Source: Gerris lacustris (Eukaryota; Arthropoda; Insecta; Hemiptera; Gerridae). From it: DNA of 64,000 nucleotides. The translations under genes were made by a program, and so were the position numbers. The stretch spans positions 61,797,442-61,861,441 of the forward strand of contig OX578285.1 in assembly GCA_951217055.1 (NCBI GenBank). The letters are read 5' to 3'. The notes below the pieces were generated by a model. That model was not told where the DNA came from and made no database searches. It saw nothing but the letters and a program-made list of their open reading frames with translations. Shown here piece by piece: positions 1-10,150 of the stretch. Every line of letters starts with the position of its first letter. Within the stretch, counting starts at the first letter, position 1.

Positions 1-477
1 AAAAAAGAGAGAAAAGATATTGGAAATCATCCCATGTAAATGGGCGCATTTTCATCTATTCATCCCATACCGTCGATTAATTTTCAATTCGGAGCCATCG
101 GTTATAATCTCCACTTCCAAATATTGATTCTGGATCAAGGCGAAATCAAGTTATATTGGCTGTCCAGTTAAAATGGAGGATTGATCAATAATAAAATACT
201 CGTTAGGATGAAAAAAACACGTTACACGGAACAACTAAACCAATTCCACTAACAGTCCTTTCCAAGCTCATGTGCCCACTAAACGCTCATATCGACCTTT
301 AAATATTGCTTTACATACGCCCCCTATAAGCATTTAAATTAATCCGCTAGTGAAACAATTTTTTTTAAGCTTAAAGAATAAAAGGCTTGATCGAAGTTTC
401 AGTCTTCTTTTTGAGTGGACTATTAGAATAAAAGATAAATTAATAAACATATAAGATAATAGTTCAACAAAATCATA

Positions 478-478
<1 letters not shown>
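1..478. other. AT-rich sequence, no feature recognised
   Basis: No open frame of note, no repeat shared with the rest of the window that I can see, and no RNA-gene signature. Confidence 0.5.
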
Positions 479-547
<69 letters not shown>

Positions 548-554
548 TATATAC
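479..554. repeat. (AT)n microsatellite
   Basis: About 75 bases of AT dinucleotide with one interruption near 541. It ends directly at a CAGGATGGTCC sequence that looks like a transposon terminus. Confidence 0.97.
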
Positions 555-715
555 AGGATGGTCCAAATGTCTCTCCCCCCCCCCCCTCCCTCTTAATCTT
601 TGAATGGTTTGAGATAAATTAATGAAACTTGGGGGATCCGTACCATGTAAAGGGAAATTCGTTTTCATGCAATCGCGTACTAGCGACAACCACGTACTTT
701 TTACTAGCATATTTA
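555..715 (-). mobile_element. MITE fragment with TA-CAGGATGGTCC end
   Basis: Begins TACAGGATGGTCC, continues through a C-rich run, and carries a block also found in the 23.94-24.40 kb element in opposite orientation (matching around CATGTAAAGGGAAA and the TGAATGGTTTGAGATAAATT region). The TA next to a CAGGG-like end fits a Tc1/mariner-type terminal repeat. Only one end is visible here, so the element is probably truncated. Short peptides in this stretch are not coding. Confidence 0.5.
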
Positions 716-984
716 GATTCTACGGGGAAAAATAATAAAATTTTGGATTTGTCCACAGCTCGTGTATGAAATAAGCATTAACATTTTGAAACGAAGGAAA
801 AAGTAAAATTTTTGATGAAATTAATTACAGTAAGTGAATAGCCTGTAATATAATAATTTTCTATACTTTTCTTGAAAACTTTTAGTATATAACAACATGG
901 ACCTTTTTCTTGATTTTTTCTTAGTGAACTCGGTAACAACTTCGGAATAATCTGTTTTTAGTGTTGTCTTTATCAGAATACATT

Positions 985-1130
985 AAAACCAAAGAGTTCA
1001 ACTTTCTGTTGAGTGAAGTTGCTCTTTTTGGATTTTTAACTCTTGAAAGAATTGAAAAACCTGTTTCAGCACTGCAGTTTGTCACTGGCAACGTGGCTGG
1101 TTTGAACCGCACTATGCACAATATGCTGGG
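985..1130 (-). pseudogene. hAT transposase C-terminal (dimerisation) remnant
   Basis: The minus strand encodes a short open stretch starting just after a stop at 1131-1133. It reads LPVTNCSAETGFSILSRV and then a K/R-rich run and LNSLVL. This is the pattern of the hAT dimerisation region (family consensus: LP-V-T/S-x-x-x-ERxFSxLrriK...RLxxLxLL). The usual ER before the first F is ET here. Nothing of the DDE core or BED zinc finger is present, so it is a small fragment with no expected activity. A plus-strand frame over the same bases has no recognisable product. Confidence 0.6.
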
Positions 1131-1239
1131 CTACAGCAATACAATGATAGACAAAGACAGTCGTTTGTAACCATCTCTTGCGTGGCCTACACAAGCTAGT
1201 TGTTTCGTAATAACAGGAAATAATAATAAAAAATATCCG

Positions 1240-1314
1240 AAAATTTTCCGCCCCCTAGAAATTGCCGCCCTGGGCAATTGCGTAATCTGCTTATTGGTAA
1301 ATCGGGGCCTGTTC
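1240..1314. mobile_element. hAT-like terminal sequence
   Basis: CCGCCCTGGGCAATTGC followed by AATCGGGGCCTG resembles the typical end of animal hAT elements, which finish in ...GGGCCGGCCCTG. Its position 110 bp from the transposase remnant suggests one internally deleted hAT copy. The second end and an 8-bp target duplication were not found. Confidence 0.4.
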
Positions 1315-1523
1315 ATCAATAGGTTCAAGCTAAGACCTACTCCAAAGAGACTTACATAAGTCTTGATCGCTTCACTTAGGTAATTTTATAAGATTCGTGA
1401 AAAAAGTTCTGAAATATGTAATATGAAAACGTAAAACAAACCAATGGGAGCCACACTTAACTCCTTCAAGAGTCCCATGTGGCTCTGGGAGTTGCATTTT
1501 GCCCACCCATGATATATATAATA

Positions 1524-1700
1524 CCGCATTTACACATTCGCGCTCGTGCCTCGCCTTGTGCTTCGCCGGAACTCGTAATCCAATTTTTCCACTCGTCCCC
1601 ACAACGCGAATGGCCGTTTACACATTCGCGCTCGCTACTCGCCTCGTAGTTCGCCGGCACTCGCTAGTAATTCAACTACTAACGCAATCAATGGCAATTA
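1524..1700. mobile_element. GC-rich MITE-like repeat, copy 1
   Basis: Two direct halves about 88 bp apart each begin with TTTACACATTCGCGCTCG and continue with CTCGCC/TTCGCCGG-type runs. A related copy lies inverted at 9936-10150 and shares the CCGCAT(T/C)TACACATTCGC end. The composition contrasts sharply with the AT-rich surroundings. The peptides it encodes are low-complexity artefacts. Confidence 0.5.
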
Positions 1701-1752
1701 GTGCACACTATAAAAACACACTGGTGGTTTAAGTTAAATGAAAATGAAAATA

Positions 1753-2009
1753 GAAGTTTATATAAAGTTTTATATATGTTTTATATTAGTTATATATAAA
1801 CTTTAAAGGAAGTTTTATATACGTTTTATATTAGTTATGTATAATCTTTATATAAAGTTTTATATTAGTTATATATTATAAACTTTATATAAAGTTTTAT
1901 ATTAGTTATATATAAACTTTATATAAAACTTTATTATTAGTTATATATATAGTTTTATATTAGTTATATATAAACTTTATATAAAACTTTAATATTAGTT
2001 ATATATATA
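1753..2009. repeat. 34-bp AT-rich minisatellite, left part
   Basis: Tandem copies of a unit of about 34 bp built from ATATTAGTTATATATAAA and CTTTATATAAAGTTTT. Each unit contains the perfect palindrome ACTTTATATAAAGT. Continues after the retrotransposon at 9028. Confidence 0.9.
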
Positions 2010-2341
2010 TGTACGATCCTCATCTCCCTACTGAAACCTTTCCTTTCCCTAAACGGAACTAGAGGCGCGATCTCTGGAGAAAGGGCGTGAACTAATATAT
2101 TCACCTGCCCCCACTCAACGGAAGTGTTATCTCCGGTCGCCTCTGCTCTTCCCGGCCAAGATCCGGTAGGAGTCCCGTGCTAGACCCGGAAGTGACAAGG
2201 AGCGTCTGTACCGTAATAATCGTGAGTGCCAATTGGCTTTTATTTCTTAAACTTTCCGTCTTTACCTTTAACTTGTTCTTTACCTTTCCCCTTACAGGTA
2301 ATCTCCCTGATACAGTCCATTCTAATCCAGAGGATCAAACA
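2010..2341 (+). repeat. 5' LTR of the BEL/Pao element
   Basis: 332 bp, starting TG and ending CA, 331/332 identical to 8696-9027. Should hold the promoter and RNA start of the element. A CTTACAGGTAATC stretch near 2290-2305 resembles a splice acceptor next to a donor. No clear TATA box was seen. Confidence 0.96.
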
Positions 2342-2348
2342 TACCATT

Positions 2349-2366
2349 TGGTCATTTGGGCCAGGG
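2349..2366 (+). promoter_or_regulatory. Candidate tRNA primer-binding site
   Basis: A TGG-starting stretch (TGGTCATTTGGGCC) lies seven bases after the 5' LTR, where first-strand synthesis would be primed. TGG is complementary to the CCA end of tRNAs, but I could not assign the rest to a particular tRNA. Confidence 0.35.
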
Positions 2367-3147
2367 TGATCCCACTTGGATTTAACGTTAATTTGTTAGT
2401 GATATATGGTGCAGTTTGGGTTGACCTTGACAGCTCTAACTAGCCGTATATCTTTCGCGCGTAAACTGTGCAACGGGACCCGTGGTCTTCTTGCATTGTT
2501 TACAAATATCTGGCTGCCTTATTATCTTATCTTATTACAATTATTTTAATTTTAAAATACCTTTTATTTACGTTTTCATTTTATTACGTATTATTTATTT
2601 ACAAACATAACTGACACATTCTGTCATTTATCTAAACAGCTGAGCTGTGTTTATTTATTTTTTTTATAAGCTTTTTTTAACATTAATTTTATACAATTAT
2701 TTCTTATAATTATTAATATTTCTATATTCTATTAAGAGAATAGTTTATATTTATTAATTATTCATATCATTAATTACTTTATGCTTTAAAAGAATTATTT
2801 ATTTTATTTCAATTATTATTACTTATAATTAAATATAAGTTCTTTTCTTGAACAAGAATAATTATTTTTTATAATTAATTATCTTTTATTCTTTAATAAG
2901 AATTATTTTATAATTAATCTTTTAATCTTAAATTTATTTAATTATTATATCAACAAGAATTTATTTTATTTTTTTTAAGATTTTATTTATAATTTACTCA
3001 ATCTTATTTTTTATTTTTCTTATTATTATTTTATAATTTACCCTTAATACCTAGAAGGGGTAAGAACCTTCTTTATTTATTTATTTTTACACTTTTTTTT
3101 CCAACCTTACTTTTACTACCCTTTATTTTTTTTCCTTTGACTTCAAC
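2367..3147 (+). other. AT-rich leader of the retrotransposon
   Basis: Long untranslated stretch between LTR and Gag-Pol with many TTATT/AATTA runs and no sizeable frame. It presumably contains packaging signals, which cannot be located by eye. Confidence 0.7.
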
Positions 3148-6100
3148 ATGGCTTCATCTAAAGATAGTCAACTTAAACTTCTTCAAACTCGCCGTGCGAA
3201 CTTATTTCAGAAGCTGCAAATCGCGTACGATCTTGGAAAGCAATTAGCTAAAGATAAAACTAAGTTAGCCAATTTCAAAATTCGTTTTGCTGACTTAGGT
3301 GATATTTGTTTAAAATATGAAGAGTATTGCGATCGTATTGCAATACTTGAACTGGAGATTGACCCGAAAGCTGTGGTTGACAGTAAGAAACTACAAGCGT
3401 TTGAAGACATTTTTTATGAGGTCAAAATGATCGCCGCGGAACATTTAAAGCCTGATTTGCCATCTGCCCGTGTGCAGGGTTCTGAAGATCCTTGTGCCAG
3501 TCACGTTAAAGGTTCTCAGCCGAGACTTCCACGTATTGATTTACCCACTTGGGATTCGACACTGAAAGAATGGGTTACTTTTCACGACAAGTTTAAAGCA
3601 TTAGTTCATGACAACCAAAACATAGATCCTGTAGAAAAGTTTCACTATTTAATGACTTCTCTCTCGGGACCTGCACTTACGCTCGTGAAAAGTCTTCCGC
3701 TTTCAGCTGCCAACTACCCTATCGTTTGGGACTTGCTTATTAAAAAGTACCAAAATAAGCGAGTACTAGGTTGTGATGTTTTGGACAGAATAATCAACTG
3801 CCCGGCCTCAACTATTGAGTCGGCCGCTAATTTAAATTTCTTTATAGGAACTTTTTGTGAGGGTGTTACAGCGCTTCGAGCGATCGAGATTCCGTCACTC
3901 CACGATTTTATTTTGCTTCACATTGCCCTTAAAAAACTCCCTTTCAGTACCCGTAAACATTTCGAAAACCAACACGTAGAACACCAGATCCCAACATTTA
4001 AACAACTTACAGATTTCTTAGAAAACCAAGCTAAGATACTTGAAATATCTCAACAACCAGATAACCTCCGATCTTCTTCGGCTAAAATTACTTCCAATTT
4101 TAAATCTCCTTCTTATGTAAAACCTACTCAAGTCACTTCTTTTAAATCTAAACCTAATAATTTTACGCCACCCGTGGTGCGTAAAGCTTTTGTATCTTCT
4201 ACTAATTCAAATATTTTTTGTTGTCCGATCTGTCAGTTAAACCATTCCATTTACCGATGTCCAACCTTTTCTCAATTTAATCCCATTCAACGTAGAGCTC
4301 GTGTTAGAGCACTAAAGTACTGTTTTAACTGTCTCAAGGGTACACATATGCTTGATAAGTGTACTTCAAAAACTCGATGTCTCACTTGTTCTTCAGACCA
4401 TCATAGTTTGTTATGTCCTAATGTTAATTCTAACGTAGCGGTGCCGGTGCCAACGTCTGCTTCTAACAATTCACCTAGTTCAACTCAGACTTCGAACAAT
4501 TTACCTTATTCTTCTTCTTCTTCTTCTTCTAAGACGGTTCCAGCCGAGGCTAGCTGTCTTATTTCTAATGAATCTCCTAACACTTTTCTACCTTCTTCTT
4601 TTCAATATGTTCTTTTAGGTACAGCTATTATTTCCGTCCGTGACTCCTCCGGGAACTTTGTCTCCGTCAGAGCTCTTATAGACTCCGGGAGTCAGGTTTC
4701 TTTTATTACCTCTTCTTGTGCTCAACGTTTGCGCTTACCGATTCAACGGTGTGATGTTTCAGTAGCAGGTCTCTGTCAGAGATTAGTTTGCGAAACTAAA
4801 GGTTCGACGTCTTGCTTTGTCAAACCAATTAACAGTGACCAGCCTACCTTTGTTACTCAGCCTGTTATTTTAAAAGAAATAACATCTAACATGCCTTCTA
4901 TTAAGTTGCCAGGAAATATCGTTGATCAATTTAGGTCGTTATCTCTTGCTGACCCTAAATTTGATACACCTGGACCGATTGACTTTCTTATAGCCGCAGA
5001 TATTTTTCCTTTTATTTTCGATGGTAAAACCATATCTTTTTCTTCAGGCCTCACTGCCCTGCACAGTGTATTCGGATGGGTGATTACTGGAAAAGTGGAC
5101 GGTGCGAGTACCACTCCCCTTTCTTCATTTCACACTTCTTGTGATTTTTCTGAGGATGTCCTAAAACGTTTTTGGGAGATCGAAGAACCACCCACTCCTT
5201 CGTCAAAGAATCCTGATGAGTCTGCGTGTGAAACTATCTTTACCGATTTAACGTATAGAAATCCGGATGGTCGTTTTGTTGTTCCACTTCCTTTTCGAAC
5301 AGAAAAACGTCCAAGTTTTAATTCATTTTCACTTGCCTTTAAGCGTCTCGTTTCCTTAGAACGACGTTTAGATAAATCTCTTGATATGAAACTGAAGTAT
5401 CAAGAGTTCTTAGACGAATATGAACAGTTAGGGCATATGACTAAAATCCCACGAAGTATGCCTAGCTCTAATATTTATTTTATACCTCACCACGCGGTGA
5501 TTAATTCTAAAAGTTCTACCACTAAGTTAAGAGTTGTTTTCGATGGTTCGGCGAAGACGGAAGGCTTTTCTTCTCTTAATGAACTTCTCCATATTGGACC
5601 AAAACTTCAATCGGATATAGTGTCTGTTGTGATTCGTTTTATGCTCCATAGAATTGTTTTTACAGCTGACATTTGTAAAATGTATCGTCAGATTTTACTT
5701 CGACCTGAAGACAGATGTTTTCAACACATACTTTGGAGACGCTCTCCAGATTCTCCTATCGAAGAGTTTGAGCTAAACACTATCACTTACGGGTTATCAC
5801 CATCTCCATATTTAGCTCAACGGTGTTTACGCCAACTTGCGGAAGACGAAAGGATATCGTTCCCTAATGCCGTGCAGGTTCTTTTAAATGACATCTACAT
5901 TGACGATGTCATTTCCGGTTGTCAAACTCAGTCCGAAGCTCAATCCCTCATACAGGAACTTACAGTTCTTCTTCAAACAGCAGGCTTCCAATTGCGAAAG
6001 TGGAGTAGCAATTGCCCTGACCTTTTATCTGCTATGCCGACGCATCTTCGTGAAACTCCAATAATTACTTTCGATTCTGATAGTAGGGAAATTATTAAAA

Positions 6101-8463
6101 TTTTAGGAATCCAGTGGGACGCCGCTTGTGATTCTTTTACCTATCGTATCGGAGAAATAAACAGTGTTTGTACCAAGCGATCAATTCTCTCTCACATAGC
6201 TCGAGTTTACGATCCCTTAGGCTGGCTTAGTCCAGTGACTTTTCGACTAAAATGTTTAATTCAACATTTGTGGCGGCTTGGTATAAAGTGGGATGACGCG
6301 GTTCCTAATTACATCGAAGAAGAGTGGATCGCTCATTGCCAGCAATTTCCCTCTTTGTCGAATATTTCTTTACCGAGATATGTTCTTAGTACCAATTATC
6401 TAGCACTTAAGCTAGTAGCTTTCTGTGATGCTTCGGAGCGAGGTTATTGTGGTGTAGTCTACCTCTGCGTTGTTCAGGACAATTTTATTAAGCCACATTT
6501 AATTATTGCTAAGTCAAAGGTCGCACCTTTGAAAACTTTATCTATCCCACGGCTCGAACTGAGTGCTGCAGTTCTTTGTGCCAAACTTCTAAAATATTCT
6601 TTCGACCTTTTAAACAAATCCTTACCAAATATTGAAATTTATGCGTTTAGTGATTCGACCACAGTACTTTCTTGGTTAAGAACTCCTACGTTTCAGTTGA
6701 AGACCTTTGTCGCTTCCCGAGTGAACCTGATTTTAGACTTAATTCCCCCTTCTGTTTGGTATCACGTTTCTTCTGAGCAAAATCCAGCCGATTGTGCTTC
6801 CCGAGGTCTGCAGCCCAAGCAGCTGACTGATCATCTTTTATGGTGGCAAGGCCCTGAATGGCTATCTTCTCCATTACTTGAATGGCCAATACACCAATCC
6901 TTTCGTATCGTGGCGGACCTTCCCGAGCTGAAGAGTCAAACTACTGTTAATTCCTTTTTACAGACTTCATCATCACTCCGTATGGATTGGATCCCTCTTA
7001 CTCAGTTTTCTTCTTTAACCAAGTTGATTCGTGTCACAGCTTGGTGTCGGCGCTATTTTTCAAATTTAAGGCTTCCTTCTTCTCAACGAAACTTTGGACC
7101 TTTATCTTGCAATGAACTTAACGAGTCACATAATCGTATTGTTCGTGAAGTTCAGTGGCAATTCTTCCCTGATGACATGCGATTAATAAGTAATGGTAAC
7201 GAGTGTACACCCTCCCTCCGGCGATTAAGTCCTTTTCTTGATCCCGCGGGTTGTCTCAGGGTGGGGGGTAGGCTTAAACATGCCCCTTTACCACAACACT
7301 CTATTAATCCCTTTCTTTTACCGAAAAAGTCGCACTTTTCAAACTTAGTGATCGACTATTATCATGTAACGTATTTACATATTGGACCTCGCGCTCTTCA
7401 ATCCCTGGTTAGTCGAAAATATTGGATATTAGCGGCTCGTAATGCCATCCGTTCACGACTAGCTAAGTGTAATACTTGTTTCAAATTTCAAGCAACACCT
7501 TTAACACCGAAAATGGTGGACTTACCTCCATCTAGAGTAACGCCGTGCCGTCCGTTCTTAAACGTCGGGATTGATTTTGGAGGACCGTTTTACATTAAAG
7601 AAAGTAGACGGAGAAATGCGAAGATTTCGAAGTGCTATCTCTGTCTGTTCGTGTGTATGGCTACGAAAGCTGTACATTTGGAAATCGTTTCAGATTTATC
7701 AACGAGTGCGTTTTTGGCGGCCATGGATCGCTTTGTGGCACGCCGTGGACTTTGTGTAAATGTTTACACCGATTGTGGTACTAACTTTGTAGGAGCTCAT
7801 CGCTTTTTAAATGAGTTGTACAAAGTTTTAAGTTCTTCAAACTCTTATATCACCGATTCTCTTGCTCAGAAGTCAATTAATTGGTTCTACAACGCCCCGA
7901 CCGCCAGCCACTGGGGTGGACTTTGGGAAGCGGGAATACGGTCAACGAAGTACCACTTGCGTAGAATTTTGAAGGACCAAGTTCTGATCTTCGAAGAACT
8001 CGCTACCCTTTTTACTAAAGTCGAAGCCGTGCTAAACTCTCGTCCGCTGTGTTCTCTGTCTCCAGATCCTGGCGAAATCGATGTTCTCACGCCAGGTCAT
8101 TTCCTCATAGGAGCTCCCCTAGTTGCTGTGCCCGAGTATGATCTCCGTGAAGAAAAACTTGGTCGTCTCGATCGATGGCAACTTATCCAGCAGTCTACTC
8201 AACACTTTTGGGATCGTTGGAGCCGGGAGTATTTACACACACTTCAGCAGAGGGCAAAGTGGTTCTCCGATAAACAGTCGCTGACTGTAGGCGATTTGGT
8301 CTTAATAGTCCACGATAAGACTAAACCACTGCACTGGAAACTAGGAAGAGTCGAAAAATTGCACCCTGGCAGAGATGGAATTTCGAGGGCTGCAACTGTC
8401 TACACTTCACAAGGGACACTTCTTCGACCTTTAGTCAAACTTTGTCCCCTTCCTTCCCAGTAA
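3148..8463 (+). CDS. gag-pol: BEL/Pao Gag-Pol polyprotein
   Basis: 1771 residues in one uninterrupted frame, as is usual for BEL/Pao. The start ATG has A at -3 and G at +4. Gag: coiled, charged N-terminus, then a DUF1759-like region from about residue 125 to 275. Three zinc knuckles follow with cysteines at 359/362/371, 392/395/405 and 411/414/423. A Ser-rich linker leads to the aspartic protease with LIDSGSQ (D512). Reverse transcriptase: LRVVFDG (794-800), FTADI (D841) and the catalytic YIDD box (917-920). RNase H acidic residues are D1094, E1137, D1169 and D1215. Integrase: H1406, H1411, C1441, C1444 zinc site, then D1476, D1542 and E1594 (51 residues between the last two). The C-terminus (about 1705-1771, TVGDLVLI) is DUF5641-like. 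All catalytic residues I can check are present, so the polyprotein may be functional. It would copy element RNA into DNA in virus-like particles and integrate it. Confidence 0.97.
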   Translation: MASSKDSQLKLLQTRRANLFQKLQIAYDLGKQLAKDKTKLANFKIRFADLGDICLKYEEYCDRIAILELEIDPKAVVDSKKLQAFEDIFYEVKMIAAEHLKPDLPSARVQGSEDPCASHVKGSQPRLPRIDLPTWDSTLKEWVTFHDKFKALVHDNQNIDPVEKFHYLMTSLSGPALTLVKSLPLSAANYPIVWDLLIKKYQNKRVLGCDVLDRIINCPASTIESAANLNFFIGTFCEGVTALRAIEIPSLHDFILLHIALKKLPFSTRKHFENQHVEHQIPTFKQLTDFLENQAKILEISQQPDNLRSSSAKITSNFKSPSYVKPTQVTSFKSKPNNFTPPVVRKAFVSSTNSNIFCCPICQLNHSIYRCPTFSQFNPIQRRARVRALKYCFNCLKGTHMLDKCTSKTRCLTCSSDHHSLLCPNVNSNVAVPVPTSASNNSPSSTQTSNNLPYSSSSSSSKTVPAEASCLISNESPNTFLPSSFQYVLLGTAIISVRDSSGNFVSVRALIDSGSQVSFITSSCAQRLRLPIQRCDVSVAGLCQRLVCETKGSTSCFVKPINSDQPTFVTQPVILKEITSNMPSIKLPGNIVDQFRSLSLADPKFDTPGPIDFLIAADIFPFIFDGKTISFSSGLTALHSVFGWVITGKVDGASTTPLSSFHTSCDFSEDVLKRFWEIEEPPTPSSKNPDESACETIFTDLTYRNPDGRFVVPLPFRTEKRPSFNSFSLAFKRLVSLERRLDKSLDMKLKYQEFLDEYEQLGHMTKIPRSMPSSNIYFIPHHAVINSKSSTTKLRVVFDGSAKTEGFSSLNELLHIGPKLQSDIVSVVIRFMLHRIVFTADICKMYRQILLRPEDRCFQHILWRRSPDSPIEEFELNTITYGLSPSPYLAQRCLRQLAEDERISFPNAVQVLLNDIYIDDVISGCQTQSEAQSLIQELTVLLQTAGFQLRKWSSNCPDLLSAMPTHLRETPIITFDSDSREIIKILGIQWDAACDSFTYRIGEINSVCTKRSILSHIARVYDPLGWLSPVTFRLKCLIQHLWRLGIKWDDAVPNYIEEEWIAHCQQFPSLSNISLPRYVLSTNYLALKLVAFCDASERGYCGVVYLCVVQDNFIKPHLIIAKSKVAPLKTLSIPRLELSAAVLCAKLLKYSFDLLNKSLPNIEIYAFSDSTTVLSWLRTPTFQLKTFVASRVNLILDLIPPSVWYHVSSEQNPADCASRGLQPKQLTDHLLWWQGPEWLSSPLLEWPIHQSFRIVADLPELKSQTTVNSFLQTSSSLRMDWIPLTQFSSLTKLIRVTAWCRRYFSNLRLPSSQRNFGPLSCNELNESHNRIVREVQWQFFPDDMRLISNGNECTPSLRRLSPFLDPAGCLRVGGRLKHAPLPQHSINPFLLPKKSHFSNLVIDYYHVTYLHIGPRALQSLVSRKYWILAARNAIRSRLAKCNTCFKFQATPLTPKMVDLPPSRVTPCRPFLNVGIDFGGPFYIKESRRRNAKISKCYLCLFVCMATKAVHLEIVSDLSTSAFLAAMDRFVARRGLCVNVYTDCGTNFVGAHRFLNELYKVLSSSNSYITDSLAQKSINWFYNAPTASHWGGLWEAGIRSTKYHLRRILKDQVLIFEELATLFTKVEAVLNSRPLCSLSPDPGEIDVLTPGHFLIGAPLVAVPEYDLREEKLGRLDRWQLIQQSTQHFWDRWSREYLHTLQQRAKWFSDKQSLTVGDLVLIVHDKTKPLHWKLGRVEKLHPGRDGISRAATVYTSQGTLLRPLVKLCPLPSQ

Positions 8464-8684
8464 CCTTTTATTTTCTTTTATTATTTTTTAATTTATTTTT
8501 ACCAGATATTTTTTATTTATAATTACCACTCAATTCAAGTGGCTATTTTAACAACTTATTTTCTATGAGAACTATTCTTTTTTTATAAACTTATTCTCTT
8601 CACTATGAAGCTATTTTTTTTTTTTTTTTAAGCCAGATATTCGTTTGCTTTTTTTTCTTCCTTAAGAAATCTCAATGTGATTTC
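8464..8684 (+). other. 3' untranslated region of the retrotransposon
   Basis: T-rich stretch between the Gag-Pol stop and the polypurine tract. No envelope frame. Confidence 0.7.
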
Positions 8685-8695
8685 GGTGGGGGGTA
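8685..8695 (+). promoter_or_regulatory. Polypurine tract
   Basis: GGTGGGGGGTA directly before the 3' LTR, the expected primer position for plus-strand synthesis. Confidence 0.8.
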
Positions 8696-9027
8696 TGTAC
8701 GATCCTCATCTCCCTACTGAAACCTTTCCTTTCCCTAAACGGAACTAGAGGCGCGATCTCTGGAGAAAGGGCGTGAACTAATATATTCACCTGTCCCCAC
8801 TCAACGGAAGTGTTATCTCCGGTCGCCTCTGCTCTTCCCGGCCAAGATCCGGTAGGAGTCCCGTGCTAGACCCGGAAGTGACAAGGAGCGTCTGTACCGT
8901 AATAATCGTGAGTGCCAATTGGCTTTTATTTCTTAAACTTTCCGTCTTTACCTTTAACTTGTTCTTTACCTTTCCCCTTACAGGTAATCTCCCTGATACA
9001 GTCCATTCTAATCCAGAGGATCAAACA
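8696..9027 (+). repeat. 3' LTR of the BEL/Pao element
   Basis: 332 bp, same length and ends as the 5' LTR, with one substitution (T at 8794). It supplies the RNA 3' end. Confidence 0.96.
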
Positions 9028-9443
9028 ATATATAAACTTTATATAAAGTTATATATTAGTTATATATAAACATTTATATTAGTTATATATAAACTTTATA
9101 TAAAGTTTTATATTAGTTATATATAAACTTTAATATTGGTTATATATAAACTTTGTATAAAGTTTTATATTAGTTATATATAAAGTTTTATATTAGTTAT
9201 ATATGAACTATATAATGTCTTATATTAGTTATATATAAACTTTATATAAAACTTTAATATTAGTTATATATATAAACTTTATATAAAGTTTTATATTAGT
9301 TATATATAAACTTTATATAAAGTTTTATATTAGTTATATATAAACTTTATATAACTTTTTATAAACGTTTTATATTAGTTATATATAAACAATATAAAGC
9401 TGTATATACGTTTTTATATTAGTTATACTTATATAAACTTCAC
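9028..9443. repeat. 34-bp AT-rich minisatellite, right part
   Basis: Same tandem unit as 1753-2009, about a dozen copies with small deletions. With the retrotransposon removed the array would be continuous at about 670 bp. Confidence 0.9.
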
Positions 9444-9935
9444 ATAATTTTGATATAACTTTATTTATTTCTTGAACAGAGTGTTTTTATTTGTGTACTA
9501 AATATAACTTCATTATATTTGATTACCACAAAATATCGGTCAATACAACCAATTAATTACAGATGAATCAATCTATATTTTATTTTTGTACTTTCATATT
9601 ATACTTATATTATTAAAAAATTAACCTTTGGTTTTTTTCTAATGAAGTATGGAAAATATGAATGAAAACATGAATTCTGGAGAATTCTTTTTTTTTTACT
9701 AACTCTTTAATCGGTATATTAAAAAATTAAAAGCTGGACGATAGTCGAACCCATGAATCGGTGACATTTTTTTTGTTTTTATATAGTGGATGTTTTGGGT
9801 CCCAAATAGCTGGTTCACCATGGTGCATTTCATTAAATTCAAAAATTTGTCCATTCTATTCTCCAATTAAAGAGAAAAAAAGTTTAAAAAAAAACACGTG
9901 ATAAAGAGAAGGACTGGTTGTGAAATGAAGAGCGA
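9444..9935. other. AT-rich spacer with a tRNA-like box
   Basis: No gene. ATAGTCGAACC at 9741-9751 is, on the minus strand, a partial match to the pol III B box (GGTTCGA then two mismatches). It may be a trace of a SINE head. Confidence 0.3.
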
Positions 9936-10150
9936 GTGTGTAAACACTGAGCTCGCCTCGCCTTCCGACTCGTTGCAACCTTTGACTTCCAGCAACTCCC
10001 TTTGACTCGTGCCAGGCAAACCGCTCCTGACACGAGCGCCACGAGTCGCGAGGCGATTGACGAGGCGAATGACGAGTCGTTTACACAATGGCCTCGCGGC
10101 TCGCCTCGTGCCTCGCCTCGTCACTCGTGCGAATGTGTAGATGCGGCTTA
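9936..10150. mobile_element. GC-rich MITE-like repeat, copy 2
   Basis: Dense GAGGCGA/CTCGCC motifs with TTTACACA blocks. The right end (GCGAATGTGTAGATGCGG) is the reverse complement of the copy at 1524. The two copies bracket the minisatellite and retrotransposon in opposite orientation. The 85-residue minus-strand frame is a by-product of GC-rich repeats. Confidence 0.5.

Larger units (their letters stand above)
2010..9027 (+). mobile_element. Complete BEL/Pao LTR retrotransposon
   Basis: A 7018-bp element with two 332-bp LTRs (TGTACGATCC...GATCAAACA), an AT-rich leader, a single Gag-Pol frame without internal stops, and a G-rich polypurine tract before the 3' LTR. The LTRs differ at one position (C at 2108, T at 8794). 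The flanks give an ATATA duplication (2005-2009 and 9028-9032), although its exact length is ambiguous because the target is AT repeat. Domain order (Gag with DUF1759-like region, zinc knuckles, aspartic protease, RT, RNase H, integrase, C-terminal DUF5641-like region) is that of the BEL/Pao superfamily. No envelope gene is present. The intact frame and near-identical LTRs suggest recent transposition. Confidence 0.97.

Noticed and set aside
961..1170. Plus-strand 69-residue frame
   Set aside because: The recognisable hAT similarity is on the opposite strand; this is its shadow.
3148..8463. Endogenous retrovirus with envelope
   Set aside because: The frame ends in integrase and a DUF5641-like tail; no envelope frame exists before the 3' LTR.
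9028..9443. CRISPR-like array
   Set aside because: Units are contiguous tandem repeats without unique spacers, in a eukaryotic context.
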